DNA of 64,000 nt from Pleurodeles waltl (taxonomy: Eukaryota; Chordata; Amphibia; Caudata; Salamandridae). A program made the position numbers and the translations under genes. This document shows, piece after piece, positions 34,395-47,493 of this stretch. How positions within the stretch are numbered: the stretch's first letter is position 1; each line of letters starts with the position of its first letter. The stretch covers positions 94,265 through 158,264 of the forward strand of contig NW_027150008.1 in NCBI RefSeq assembly GCF_031143425.1. The letters run 5' to 3'. The notes beneath the pieces are model-generated. The model was not told the DNA's origin. It was given only the letters and a program-made list of their open reading frames with translations, and did no database searches.

Positions 34395-35676
34395 GTTTAT
34401 CGTTTGTTGAAGACAAAAGTGCTAGCAGTTGGGGTACACCTGTGGGCTGTCTGCTGTTTCCTTTGCCAGAGGAAGTTGGTGTTTTGTTCTGAGGCCTGCT
34501 GTCTACTCATTTGCATAGGCCAGGTGGCTCATGGGAAAGAATTTCTGCGGAGCGTGAGGCTGCTTTTCTTGGCTGTCTTGAATCATCACGACAGCAGGCA
34601 TTAGATTGTCTCTGCTCCCAACATCTCTGCTGCCAGCAGGCCAGGGGTCACCCTACTTTTCACAGGTGGCCACCAACACTCAGGCTGTGCTTTTCATAGG
34701 GCTTGCCCGTTATTGGTGCCCTTGGAGGTATACAGGAGGCTAGTTCTGGGTGCCTTGGGAGGTGTAAAGATGGCTATTCCCGGGCTGGCTCCCTCTCAGA
34801 TTCTTTTGAAAGGGGGTGTCTGGCTTGTGACTCTGGCCTAGCTAGCTAGATCCTTTTAGATTCAGGCTCAGCTAGAGGATGTGCCTGAAAGCACATGACT
34901 TGTTCTGGAGCATGGTGGTGGCCCACTGCATTTGGATGGGATGGTTATTGCAGGAAAGGGTCAATTATCATGGAGACAAAAGGCCCAGAGAGCGACTCCA
35001 ACCGAAAGGGATAGTGATACAAGCAGGCCGAGCTGCTTTAAAGTGTGCTGCCTCTGAGGCCATGGGAAGGTAAACAGCACTCTTTTGCAGCAGAACTGGG
35101 TTCAACATTCTGTCTAATTGCTTTGACACTGCACACAAATGTCTGGCAAAATCTACCAGAAGAGAACCGTGTCAGGAAAGCATTGCAGGGAGAAAAAAAG
35201 CCAGCATTTACCATTGATACCTCAGCTTCTGCTCGGTATTCCCTTATTTTCACCTGCCTGCTGCTGCGTACCTGGGTGGTGTCTAATGGGAATACTATTA
35301 GCGCTGCAAAGCCTTACTGTGGCATCAGTGGCATTCAATACACACAATCTATAGGAAAACGTTTCCCTGCGCGCCCACTTCACTTACAGCCTGCCTCCAG
35401 CTTTCCCTTTTCCCTGCCCAGCAGACTCACCCTGGCCAATCAGCTGAGGCGAGTGCCACCGAAATTTGCATATGCCCAGACAGAACCCTGAAAACGGTCC
35501 ACCATTTTTTCTTTCTCTACTTGAAGCAGGGGCCTTGAACGTTTGGGCTGTTTTGCTCTCCCCTGTGGTTCTTGCCCTGTTAAGTAGGGCGAAAAACCAC
35601 CTCTCGGACCCTCGCCCTTGCAATGGCAGGGTCTCTGTTTGTGGCGCCACATGCCCTGCTAGGCTCAGCTTGTAAC

Positions 35677-35792
35677 ACACTCGGGTTTCTCTTCAAAACG
35701 AATAAATCTTTCGCCTTTTACTAAAGATTTCCGTGGAGAGGAACGTTTACGAGTTTCATTCAATTTTTTGAGGCCTTGCCACAGGTGAGGCT
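35677..35792 (+). ncRNA. RNU5: U5 snRNA, copy 22 (type D)
   Basis: Full 116 nt, ACA loop. Octamer 35464-35471, PSE 35611-35630 (T form), 3' box 35800-35817. Followed by element copy 7. Confidence 0.97.
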
Positions 35793-36743
35793 GTTTATCG
35801 TTTGTTGAAGACAAAAGTGCTAGCAGTTGGGGTACACCTGTGGGCTGTCTGCTGTTTCCTTTGCCAGAGGAAGTTGGTGTTTTGTTCTGAGGCCTGCTGT
35901 CTACTCATTTGCATAGGCCAGGTGGCTCATGGGAAAGAATTTCTGCGGAGCGTGAGGCTGCTTTTCTTGGCTGTCTTGAATCATCACGACAGCAGGCATT
36001 AGATTGTCTCTGCTCCCAACATCTCTGCTGCCAGCAGGCCAGGGGTCACCCTACTTTTCACAGGTGGCCACCAACACTCAGGCTGTGCTTTTCATAGGGC
36101 TTGCCCGTTATTGGTGCCCTTGGAGGTATACAGGAGGCTAGTTCTGGGTGCCTTGGGAGGTGTAAAGATGGCTAGTCCCGGGCTGGCTCCCTCTCAGATT
36201 CTTTTGAAAGGGGGTGTCTGGCTTGTGACTCTGGCCTAGCTAGCTAGATCCTTTTAGATTCAGGCTCAGCTAGAGGATGTGCCTGAAAGCACATGACTTG
36301 TTCTGGAGCATGGTGGTGGCCCACTGCATTTGGATGGGATGGTTATTGCAGGAAAGGGTCAATTATCATGGAGACAAAAGGCCCAGAGAGCGACTCCAAC
36401 CGAAAGGGATAGTGATACAAGCAGGCCGAGCTGCTTTAAAGTGTGCTGCCTCTGAGGCCATGGGAAGGTAAACAGCACTCTTTTGCAGCAGAACTGGGTT
36501 CAACATTCTGTCTAATTGCTTTGACACTGCACACAAATGTCTGGCAAAATCTACCAGAAGAGAACCGTGTCAGGAAAGCATTGCAGGGAGAAAAAAAGCC
36601 AGCATTTACCATTGATACCTCAGCTTCTGCTCGGTATTCCCTTATTTTCACCTGCCTGCTGCTGCGTACCTGGGTGGTGTCTAATGGGAATACTATTAGC
36701 GCTGCAAAGCCTTACTGTGGCATCAGTGGCATTCAATACACAC

Positions 36744-37679
36744 GGGCCCATATTTATACTTTTTGACGCTAAACTGCGCTAACGCAGTTTAGCGTCAAAA
36801 AGTTTTGCGCCGTCTAACGCCATTCTGAAGCGCCATGCGGGCGCCGTATTTATGGAATGGCGTTAGACGGCGCAATCAGACCGGCGCTGCCTGGTTTGCG
36901 TGGGAAAAAACCACGTAGACCAGACAGCGCCGGCGTAGGGGGAAAATGGCGCATGGGCGTCTTAAAATGGGGCAAGTCAGGTTACGTCGAAAAAATCGTC
37001 TTAACCCGACTTGCGCCATTTTTTAACGACGCCCATCCCCCATCAACATGACTCCTATCATTGTAAAGATAGGAGTCATGCCCCCTTGCCCAATGGCCAT
37101 GCCCAGGGGACTTCTGTCCCCTGGGCATGGTCATTGGGCATAGTGGCATGTAGGGGGGCACAAATAAGGCCCCCCTATGCCACCAAAAAAATATATAAAA
37201 AAAAAAAAATTATACTTACCTGAACTTACCTGAATGTCCCTGGGGTGGGTCCCTCCATCCTTGGGGGTCCTCCTGGGGTGGGCAAGGGTGGCAGGGGGGG
37301 TCCCTGGGGGCATGGGAGGGCACCTGTGGGTTCATTTTGAGCCCACAGGCCCCTTAACGCCTGCTCTGAGCAGGCGTTAAAAAGTGGCGCAAATGCGCCG
37401 TTTTTAGCCACGCCAACTCCCGGGCGTCTCTTTTGCCCGGGAGTATAAATACCACGTAAAGTCCTGGGAGTCATTTTTTAGACGGGAACGCCTCCCTTGC
37501 ATATCATTAACGCAAGGAAGGGGTTCACGCTAAAAAATGACGCACATTCCGGGAACTTTGGCGCTATTCGCCTCTAACGCCATAGTATAAATATGGCGTT
37601 AGTTGGCGTTAGTTTTGCGTCGAAATTGCGTCAAAAAAAACGACGCAATTTAGGCGCAAACGGAGTATAAATATGGCCC
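36744..37679. mobile_element. Hairpin-rich TIR element, copy 7
   Basis: 936 bp, with the consensus base where copy 6 is changed. No private difference seen. Confidence 0.85.
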
Positions 37680-38012
37680 ACAATCTATAGGAAAACGTTT
37701 CCCTGCGCGCCCACTTCACTTACAGCCTGCCTCCAGCTTTCCCTTTTCCCTGCCCAGCAGACTCACCCTGGCCAATCAGCTGAGGCGAGTGCCACCGAAA
37801 TTTGCATATGCCCAGACAGAACCCTGAAAACGGTCCACCATTTTTTCTTTCTCTACTTGAAGCAGGGGCCTTGAACGTTTGGGCTGTTTTGCTCTCCCCT
37901 GTGGTTCTTGCCCTGTTAAGTAGGGCGAAAAACCACCTCTCGGACCCTCGCCCTCGCAATGGCAGGGTCTCTGTTTGTGGCGCCACATGCCCTGCTAGGC
38001 TCAGCTTGTAAC

Positions 38013-38128
38013 ACACTCGGGTTTCTCTTCAAAACGAATAAATCTTTCGCCTTTTACTAAAGATTTCCGTGGAGAGGAACGTTTACGAGTTTCATTCAAT
38101 TTTTTGAGGCCTTGCCATAGGTGAGGCT
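38013..38128 (+). ncRNA. RNU5: U5 snRNA, copy 23 (type A)
   Basis: Full 116 nt, ATA loop, after element copy 7. Octamer 37800-37807, PSE 37947-37966 (C form), 3' box 38136-38153. Confidence 0.97.
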
Positions 38129-39423
38129 GTTTATCGTTTGTTGAAGACAAAAGTGCTAGCAGTTGGGGTACACCTGTGGGCTGTCTGCTGTTTCCTTTGC
38201 CAGAGGAAGTTGGTGTTTTGTTCTGAGGCCTGCTGTCTACTCATTTGCATAGGCCAGGTGGCTCATGGGAAAGAATTTCTGCGGAGCGTGAGGCTGCTTT
38301 TCTTGGCTATCTTGAATCATCACGACAGCAGGCATTAGATTGTCTCTGCTCCCAACATCTCTGCTGCCAGCAGGCCAGGGGTCACCCTACTTTTCACAGG
38401 TGGCCACCAACACTCAGGCTGTGCTTTTCATAGGGCTTGCCCGTTATTGGTGCCCGTTGTTGGTGCCCTTGGAGGTATACAGGAGGCTAGTTCTGGGTGC
38501 CTTGGGAGGTGTAAAGATGGCTAGTCCCGGGCTGGCTCCCTCTCAGATTCTTTTGAAAGGGGGTGTCTGGCTTGTGACTCTGGCCTAGCTAGCTAGATCC
38601 TTTTAGATTCAGGCTCAGCTAGAGGATGTGCCTGAAAGCACATGACTTGTTCTGGAGCATGGTGGTGGCCCACTGCATTTGGATGGGATGGTTATTGCAG
38701 GAAAGGGTCAATTATCATGGAGACAAAAGGCCCAGAGAGCGACTCCAACCGAAAGGGATAGTGATACAAGCAGGCCGAGCTGCTTTAAAGTGTGCTGCCT
38801 CTGAGGCCATGGGAAGGTAAGCAGCACTCTTTTGCAGCAGAACTGGGTTCAACATTCTGTCTAATTGCTTTGACACTGCACACAAATGTCTGGCAAAATC
38901 TACCAGAAGATAACCGTGTCAGGAAAGCATTGCAGGGAGAAAAAAAGCCAGCATTTACCATTGATACCTCAGCTTCTGCTCGGTATTCCCTTATTTTCAC
39001 CTGCCTGCTGCTGCGTACCTGGGTGGTGTCTAATGGGAATACTATTAGCGCTGCAAAGCCTTACTGTGGCATCAGTGGCATTCAATACACACAATCTATA
39101 GGAAAACGTTTCCCTGTGCGCCCACTTCACTTACAGCCTGCCTCTAGCTTTCCCTTTTCCCTGCCCAGCAGACTCACCCTGGCCAATCAGCTGAGGCGAG
39201 TGCCACCGAAATTTGCATATGCCCAGACAGAACCCTGAAAACGGTCCACCATTTTTTCTTTCTCTACTTGAAGCAGGGGCCTTGAACGTTTGGGCTGTTT
39301 TGCTCTCCCCTGTGGTTCTTGCCCTGTTAAGTAGGGCGAAAAAACACCTCTCGGACCCTCGCCCTCGCAATGGCAGGGTCTCTGTTTGTGGCGCCACATG
39401 CCCTGCTAGGCTCAGCTTGTAAC

Positions 39424-39539
39424 ACACTCGGGTTTCTCTTCAAAACGAATAAATCTTTCGCCTTTTACTAAAGATTTCCGTGGAGAGGAACGTTTACGAG
39501 TTTCATTCAATTTTTTGAGGCCTTGCCACAGGTGAGGCT
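39424..39539 (+). ncRNA. RNU5: U5 snRNA, copy 24 (type E)
   Basis: Full 116 nt, ACA loop. Octamer 39211-39218, PSE 39358-39377 (C form), 3' box 39547-39564. Confidence 0.97.
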
Positions 39540-40821
39540 GTTTATCGTTTGTTGAAGACAAAAGTGCTAGCAGTTGGGGTACACCTGTGGGCTGTCTGCT
39601 GTTTCCTTTGCCAGAGGAAGTTGGTGTTTTGTTCTGAGGCCTGCTGTCTACTCATTTGCATAGGCCAGGTGGCTCATGGGAAAGAATTTCTGCGGAGCGT
39701 GAGGCTGCTTTTCTTGGCTGTCTTGAATCATCACGACAGCAGGCATTAGATTGTCTCTGCTCCCAACATCTCTGCTGCCAGCAGGCCAGGGGTCACCCTA
39801 CTTTTCACAGGTGGCCACCAACACTCAGGCTGTGCTTTTCATAGGGCTTGCCCGTTATTGGTGCCCTTGGAGGTATACAGGAGGCTAGTTCTGGGTGCCT
39901 TGGGAGGTGTAAAGATGGCTATTCCCGGGCTGGCTCCCTCTCAGATTCTTTTGAAAGGGGGTGTCTGGCTTGTGACTCTGGCCTAGCTAGCTAGATCCTT
40001 TTAGATTCAGGCTCAGCTAGAGGATGTGCCTGAAAGCACATGACTTGTTCTGGAGCATGGTGGTGGCCCACTGCATTTGGATGGGATGGTTATTGCAGGA
40101 AAGGGTCAATTATCATGGAGACAAAAGGCCCAGAGAGCGACTCCAACCGAAAGGGATAGTGATACAAGCAGGCCGAGCTGCTTTAAAGTGTGCTGCCTCT
40201 GAGGCCATGGGAAGGTAAACAGCACTCTTTTGCAGCAGAACTGGGTTCAACATTCTGTCTAATTGCTTTGACACTGCACACAAATGTCTGGCAAAATCTA
40301 CCAGAAGAGAACCGTGTCAGGAAAGCATTGCAGGGAGAAAAAAAGCCAGCATTTACCATTGATACCTCAGCTTCTGCTCGGTATTCCCTTATTTTCACCT
40401 GCCTGCTGCTGCGTACCTGGGTGGTGTCTAATGGGAATACTATTAGCGCTGCAAAGCCTTACTGTGGCATCAGTGGCATTCAATACACACAATCTATAGG
40501 AAAACGTTTCCCTGCGCGCCCACTTCACTTACAGCCTGCCTCCAGCTTTCCCTTTTCCCTGCCCAGCAGACTCACCCTGGCCAATCAGCTGAGGCGAGTG
40601 CCACCGAAATTTGCATATGCCCAGACAGAACCCTGAAAACGGTCCACCATTTTTTCTTTCTCTACTTGAAGCAGGGGCCTTGAACGTTTGGGCTGTTTTG
40701 CTCTCCCCTGTGGTTCTTGCCCTGTTAAGTAGGGCGAAAAAACACCTCTCGGACCCTCGCCCTCGCAATGGCAGGGTCTCTGTTTGTGGCGCCACATGCC
40801 CTGCTAGGCTCAGCTTGTAAC

Positions 40822-40937
40822 ACACTCGGGTTTCTCTTCAAAACGAATAAATCTTTCGCCTTTTACTAAAGATTTCCGTGGAGAGGAACGTTTACGAGTT
40901 TCATTCAATTTTTTGAGGCCTTGCCACAGGTGAGGCT
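40822..40937 (+). ncRNA. RNU5: U5 snRNA, copy 25 (type F)
   Basis: Full 116 nt, ACA loop. Octamer 40609-40616, PSE 40756-40775 (C form), 3' box 40945-40962. Confidence 0.97.
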
Positions 40938-42219
40938 GTTTATCGTTTGTTGAAGACAAAAGTGCTAGCAGTTGGGGTACACCTGTGGGCTGTCTGCTGT
41001 TTCCTTTGCCAGAGGAAGTTGGTGTTTTGTTCTGAGGCCTGCTGTCTACTCATTTGCATAGGCCAGGTGGCTCATGGGAAAGAATTTCTGCGGAGCGTGA
41101 GGCTGCTTTTCTTGGCTGTCTTGAATCATCACGACAGCAGGCATTAGATTGTCTCTGCTCCCAACATCTCTGCTGCCAGCAGGCCAGGGGTCACCCTACT
41201 TTTCACAGGTGGCCACCAACACTCAGGCTGTGCTTTTCATAGGGCTTGCCCGTTATTGGTGCCCTTGGAGGTATACAGGAGGCTAGTTCTGGGTGCCTTG
41301 GGAGGTGTAAAGATGGCTATTCCCGGGCTGGCTCCCTCTCAGATTCTTTTGAAAGGGGGTGTCTGGCTTGTGACTCTGGCCTAGCTAGCTAGATCCTTTT
41401 AGATTCAGGCTCAGCTAGAGGATGTGCCTGAAAGCACATGACTTGTTCTGGAGCATGGTGGTGGCCCACTGCATTTGGATGGGATGGTTATTGCAGGAAA
41501 GGGTCAATTATCATGGAGACAAAAGGCCCAGAGAGCGACTCCAACCGAAAGGGATAGTGATACAAGCAGGCCGAGCTGCTTTAAAGTGTGCTGCCTCTGA
41601 GGCCATGGGAAGGTAAACAGCACTCTTTTGCAGCAGAACTGGGTTCAACATTCTGTCTAATTGCTTTGACACTGCACACAAATGTCTGGCAAAATCTACC
41701 AGAAGAGAACCGTGTCAGGAAAGCATTGCAGGGAGAAAAAAAGCCAGCATTTACCATTGATACCTCAGCTTCTGCTCGGTATTCCCTTATTTTCACCTGC
41801 CTGCTGCTGCGTACCTGGGTGGTGTCTAATGGGAATACTATTAGCGCTGCAAAGCCTTACTGTGGCATCAGTGGCATTCAATACACACAATCTATAGGAA
41901 AACGTTTCCCTGCGCGCCCACTTCACTTACAGCCTGCCTCCAGCTTTCCCTTTTCCCTGCCCAGCAGACTCACCCTGGCCAATCAGCTGAGGCGAGTGCC
42001 ACCGAAATTTGCATATGCCCAGACAGAACCCTGAAAACGGTCCACCATTTTTTCTTTCTCTACTTGAAGCAGGGGCCTTGAACGTTTGGGCTGTTTTGCT
42101 CTCCCCTGTGGTTCTTGCCCTGTTAAGTAGGGCGAAAAACCACCTCTCGGACCCTCGCCCTTGCAATGGCAGGGTCTCTGTTTGTGGCGCCACATGCCCT
42201 GCTAGGCTCAGCTTGTAAC

Positions 42220-42335
42220 ACACTCGGGTTTCTCTTCAAAACGAATAAATCTTTCGCCTTTTACTAAAGATTTCCGTGGAGAGGAACGTTTACGAGTTTC
42301 ATTCAATTTTTTGAGGCCTTGCCACAGGTGAGGCT
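42220..42335 (+). ncRNA. RNU5: U5 snRNA, copy 26 (type D)
   Basis: Full 116 nt, ACA loop. Octamer 42007-42014, PSE 42154-42173 (T form), 3' box 42343-42360. Followed by element copy 8. Confidence 0.97.
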
Positions 42336-43286
42336 GTTTATCGTTTGTTGAAGACAAAAGTGCTAGCAGTTGGGGTACACCTGTGGGCTGTCTGCTGTTT
42401 CCTTTGCCAGAGGAAGTTGGTGTTTTGTTCTGAGGCCTGCTGTCTACTCATTTGCATAGGCCAGGTGGCTCATGGGAAAGAATTTCTGCGGAGCGTGAGG
42501 CTGCTTTTCTTGGCTGTCTTGAATCATCACGACAGCAGGCATTAGATTGTCTCTGCTCCCAACATCTCTGCTGCCAGCAGGCCAGGGGTCACCCTACTTT
42601 TCACAGGTGGCCACCAACACTCAGGCTGTGCTTTTCATAGGGCTTGCCCGTTATTGGTGCCCTTGGAGGTATACAGGAGGCTAGTTCTGGGTGCCTTGGG
42701 AGGTGTAAAGATGGCTAGTCCCGGGCTGGCTCCCTCTCAGATTCTTTTGAAAGGGGGTGTCTGGCTTGTGACTCTGGCCTAGCTAGCTAGATCCTTTTAG
42801 ATTCAGGCTCAGCTAGAGGATGTGCCTGAAAGCACATGACTTGTTCTGGAGCATGGTGGTGGCCCACTGCATTTGGATGGGATGGTTATTGCAGGAAAGG
42901 GTCAATTATCATGGAGACAAAAGGCCCAGAGAGCGACTCCAACCGAAAGGGATAGTGATACAAGCAGGCCGAGCTGCTTTAAAGTGTGCTGCCTCTGAGG
43001 CCATGGGAAGGTAAACAGCACTCTTTTGCAGCAGAACTGGGTTCAACATTCTGTCTAATTGCTTTGACACTGCACACAAATGTCTGGCAAAATCTACCAG
43101 AAGAGAACCGTGTCAGGAAAGCATTGCAGGGAGAAAAAAAGCCAGCATTTACCATTGATACCTCAGCTTCTGCTCGGTATTCCCTTATTTTCACCTGCCT
43201 GCTGCTGCGTACCTGGGTGGTGTCTAATGGGAATACTATTAGCGCTGCAAAGCCTTACTGTGGCATCAGTGGCATTCAATACACAC

Positions 43287-44222
43287 GGGCCCATATTTAT
43301 ACTTTTTGACGCTAAACTGCGCTAACGCAGTTTAGCGTCAAAAAGTTTTGCGCCGTCTAACGCCATTCTGAAGCGCCATGCGGGCGCCGTATTTATGGAA
43401 TGGCGTTAGACGGCGCAATCAGACCGGCGCTGCCTGGTTTGCGTGGGAAAAAACCACGTAGACCAGACAGCGCCGGCGTAGGGGGAAAATGGCGCATGGG
43501 CGTCTTAAAATGGGGCAAGTCAGGTTACGTCGAAAAAATCGTCTTAACCCGACTTGCGCCATTTTTTAACGACGCCCATCCCCCATCAACATGACTCCTA
43601 TCATTGTAAAGATAGGAGTCATGCCCCCTTGCCCAATGGCCATGCCCAGGGGACTTCTGTCCCCTGGGCATGGTCATTGGGCATAGTGGCATGTAGGGGG
43701 GCACAAATAAGGCCCCCCTATGCCACCAAAAAAATATATAAAAAAAAAAAAATTATACTTACCTGAACTTACCTGAATGTCCCTGGGGTGGGTCCCTCCA
43801 TCCTTGGGGGTCCTCCTGGGGTGGGCAAGGGTGGCAGGGGGGGTCCCTGGGGGCATGGGAGGGCACCTGTGGGTTCATTTTGAGCCCACAGGCCCCTTAA
43901 CGCCTGCTCTGAGCAGGCGTTAAAAAGTGGCGCAAATGCGCCGTTTTTAGCCACGCCAACTCCCGGGCGTCTCTTTTGCCCGGGAGTATAAATACCACGT
44001 AAAGTCCTGGGAGTCATTTTTTAGACGGGAACGCCTCCCTTGCATATCATTAACGCAAGGAAGGGGTTCACGCTAAAAAATGACGCACATTCCGGGAACT
44101 TTGGCGCTATTCGCCTCTAACGCCATAGTATAAATATGGCGTTAGTTGGCGTTAGTTTTGCGTCGAAATTGCGTCAAAAAAAACGACGCAATTTAGGCGC
44201 AAACGGAGTATAAATATGGCCC
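43287..44222. mobile_element. Hairpin-rich TIR element, copy 8
   Basis: 936 bp, consensus form. No private difference seen. Confidence 0.85.
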
Positions 44223-44555
44223 ACAATCTATAGGAAAACGTTTCCCTGCGCGCCCACTTCACTTACAGCCTGCCTCCAGCTTTCCCTTTTCCCTGCCCAG
44301 CAGACTCACCCTGGCCAATCAGCTGAGGCGAGTGCCACCGAAATTTGCATATGCCCAGACAGAACCCTGAAAACGGTCCACCATTTTTTCTTTCTCTACT
44401 TGAAGCAGGGGCCTTGAACGTTTGGGCTGTTTTGCTCTCCCCTGTGGTTCTTGCCCTGTTAAGTAGGGCGAAAAACCACCTCTCGGACCCTCGCCCTCGC
44501 AATGGCAGGGTCTCTGTTTGTGGCGCCACATGCCCTGCTAGGCTCAGCTTGTAAC

Positions 44556-44671
44556 ACACTCGGGTTTCTCTTCAAAACGAATAAATCTTTCGCCTTTTAC
44601 TAAAGATTTCCGTGGAGAGGAACGTTTACGAGTTTCATTCAATTTTTTGAGGCCTTGCCATAGGTGAGGCT
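44556..44671 (+). ncRNA. RNU5: U5 snRNA, copy 27 (type A)
   Basis: Full 116 nt, ATA loop, after element copy 8. Octamer 44343-44350, PSE 44490-44509 (C form), 3' box 44679-44696. Confidence 0.97.
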
Positions 44672-45966
44672 GTTTATCGTTTGTTGAAGACAAAAGTGCT
44701 AGCAGTTGGGGTACACCTGTGGGCTGTCTGCTGTTTCCTTTGCCAGAGGAAGTTGGTGTTTTGTTCTGAGGCCTGCTGTCTACTCATTTGCATAGGCCAG
44801 GTGGCTCATGGGAAAGAATTTCTGCGGAGCGTGAGGCTGCTTTTCTTGGCTATCTTGAATCATCACGACAGCAGGCATTAGATTGTCTCTGCTCCCAACA
44901 TCTCTGCTGCCAGCAGGCCAGGGGTCACCCTACTTTTCACAGGTGGCCACCAACACTCAGGCTGTGCTTTTCATAGGGCTTGCCCGTTATTGGTGCCCGT
45001 TGTTGGTGCCCTTGGAGGTATACAGGAGGCTAGTTCTGGGTGCCTTGGGAGGTGTAAAGATGGCTAGTCCCGGGCTGGCTCCCTCTCAGATTCTTTTGAA
45101 AGGGGGTGTCTGGCTTGTGACTCTGGCCTAGCTAGCTAGATCCTTTTAGATTCAGGCTCAGCTAGAGGATGTGCCTGAAAGCACATGACTTGTTCTGGAG
45201 CATGGTGGTGGCCCACTGCATTTGGATGGGATGGTTATTGCAGGAAAGGGTCAATTATCATGGAGACAAAAGGCCCAGAGAGCGACTCCAACCGAAAGGG
45301 ATAGTGATACAAGCAGGCCGAGCTGCTTTAAAGTGTGCTGCCTCTGAGGCCATGGGAAGGTAAGCAGCACTCTTTTGCAGCAGAACTGGGTTCAACATTC
45401 TGTCTAATTGCTTTGACACTGCACACAAATGTCTGGCAAAATCTACCAGAAGATAACCGTGTCAGGAAAGCATTGCAGGGAGAAAAAAAGCCAGCATTTA
45501 CCATTGATACCTCAGCTTCTGCTCGGTATTCCCTTATTTTCACCTGCCTGCTGCTGCGTACCTGGGTGGTGTCTAATGGGAATACTATTAGCGCTGCAAA
45601 GCCTTACTGTGGCATCAGTGGCATTCAATACACACAATCTATAGGAAAACGTTTCCCTGTGCGCCCACTTCACTTACAGCCTGCCTCTAGCTTTCCCTTT
45701 TCCCTGCCCAGCAGACTCACCCTGGCCAATCAGCTGAGGCGAGTGCCACCGAAATTTGCATATGCCCAGACAGAACCCTGAAAACGGTCCACCATTTTTT
45801 CTTTCTCTACTTGAAGCAGGGGCCTTGAACGTTTGGGCTGTTTTGCTCTCCCCTGTGGTTCTTGCCCTGTTAAGTAGGGCGAAAAAACACCTCTCGGACC
45901 CTCGCCCTCGCAATGGCAGGGTCTCTGTTTGTGGCGCCACATGCCCTGCTAGGCTCAGCTTGTAAC

Positions 45967-46082
45967 ACACTCGGGTTTCTCTTCAAAACGAATAAATCTT
46001 TCGCCTTTTACTAAAGATTTCCGTGGAGAGGAACGTTTATGAGTTTCATTCAATTTTTTGAGGCCTTGCCACAGGTGAGGCT
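45967..46082 (+). ncRNA. RNU5: U5 snRNA, copy 28 (type B, C to T variant)
   Basis: 116 nt, ACA loop. C to T at 46040 turns CGAGT into TGAGT in the basal stem, replacing a G-C pair by a G-U wobble, so the fold should survive. This is the only base substitution in a U5 coding region other than the 3' loop ATA/ACA difference. Octamer 45754-45761, PSE 45901-45920 (C form), 3' box 46090-46107. Confidence 0.95.
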
Positions 46083-47377
46083 GTTTATCGTTTGTTGAAG
46101 ACAAAAGTGCTAGCAGTTGGGGTACACCTGTGGGCTGTCTGCTGTTTCCTTTGCCAGAGGAAGTTGGTGTTTTGTTCTGAGGCCTGCTGTCTACTCATTT
46201 GCATAGGCCAGGTGGCTCATGGGAAAGAATTTCTGCGGAGCGTGAGGCTGCTTTTCTTGGCTGTCTTGAATCATCACGACAGCAGGCATTAGATTGTCTC
46301 TGCTCCCAACATCTCTGCTGCCAGCAGGCCAGGGGTCACCCTACTTTTCACAGGTGGCCACCAACACTCAGGCTGTGCTTTTCATAGGGCTTGCCCGTTA
46401 TTGGTGCCCGTTGTTGGTGCCCTTGGAGGTATACAGGAGGCTAGTTCTGGGTGCCTTGGGGGGTGTAAAGATGGCTAGTCCCGGGCTGGCTCCCTCTCAG
46501 ATTCTTTTGAAAGGGGGTGTCTGGCTTGTGACTCTGGCCTAGCTAGCTAGATCCTTTTAGATTCAGGCTCAGCTAGAGGATGTGCCTGAAAGCACATGAC
46601 TTGTTCTGGAGCATGGTGGTGGCCCACTGCATTTGGATGGGATGGTTATTGCAGGAAAGGGTCAATTATCATGGAGACAAAAGGCCCAGAGAGCGACTCC
46701 AACCGAAAGGGATAGTGATACAAGCAGGCCGAGCTGCTTTAGAGTGTGCTGCCTCTGAGGCCATGGGAAGGTAAGCAGCACTCTTTTGCAGCAGAACTGG
46801 GTTCAACATTCTGTCTAATTGCTTTGACACTGCACACAAATGTCTGGCAAAATCTACCAGAAGATAACCGTGTCAGGAAAGCATTGCAGGGAGAAAAAAA
46901 GCCAGCATTTACCATTGATACCTCAGCTTCTGCTCGGTATTCCCTTATTTTCACCTGCCTGCTGCTGCGTACCTGGGTGGTGTCTAATGGGAATACTATT
47001 AGCGCTGCAAAGCCTTACTGTGGCATCAGTGGCATTCAATACACACAATCTATAGGAAAACGTTTCCCTGCACGCCCACTTCACTTACAGCCTGCCTCCA
47101 GCTTTCCCTTTTCCCTGCCCAGCAGACTCACCCTGGCCAATCAGCTGAGGCGAGTGCCACCGAAATTTGCATATGCCCAGACAGAACCCTGAAAACGGTC
47201 CACCATTTTTTCTTTCTCTACTTGAAGCAGGGGCCTTGAACGTTTGGGCTGTTTTGCTCTCCCCTGTGGTTCTTGCCCTGTTAAGTAGGGCGAAAAACCA
47301 CCTCTCGGACCCTCGCCCTTGCAATGGCAGGGTCTCTGTTTGTGGCGCCACATGCCCTGCTAGGCTCAGCTTGTAAC

Positions 47378-47493
47378 ACACTCGGGTTTCTCTTCAAAAC
47401 GAATAAATCTTTCGCCTTTTACTAAAGATTTCCGTGGAGAGGAACGTTTACGAGTTTCATTCAATTTTTTGAGGCCTTGCCACAGGTGAGGCT
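47378..47493 (+). ncRNA. RNU5: U5 snRNA, copy 29 (type C)
   Basis: Full 116 nt, ACA loop. Octamer 47165-47172, PSE 47312-47331 (T form), 3' box 47501-47518. Unit start has a private CTGCACG (47072). Confidence 0.97.

Larger units (their letters stand above)
30201..36743 (+). repeat. Higher-order block H6: units A E F D
   Basis: 6543 bp: element copy 6, then cores 31139-32549 (A), 32550-33947 (E), 33948-35345 (F) and 35346-36743 (D). Type F has a GCGCG front but AAAAAAC, CCCTCGC and GGCTATT. It occurs only in H6 and H7. Confidence 0.9.
36744..43286 (+). repeat. Higher-order block H7: units A E F D
   Basis: 6543 bp: element copy 7, then cores 37682-39092 (A), 39093-40490 (E), 40491-41888 (F) and 41889-43286 (D). 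It matches the adjacent H6 in length and in every diagnostic site I checked, apart from the element base at 31089 in H6. This looks like a recent tandem block duplication. Confidence 0.9.
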
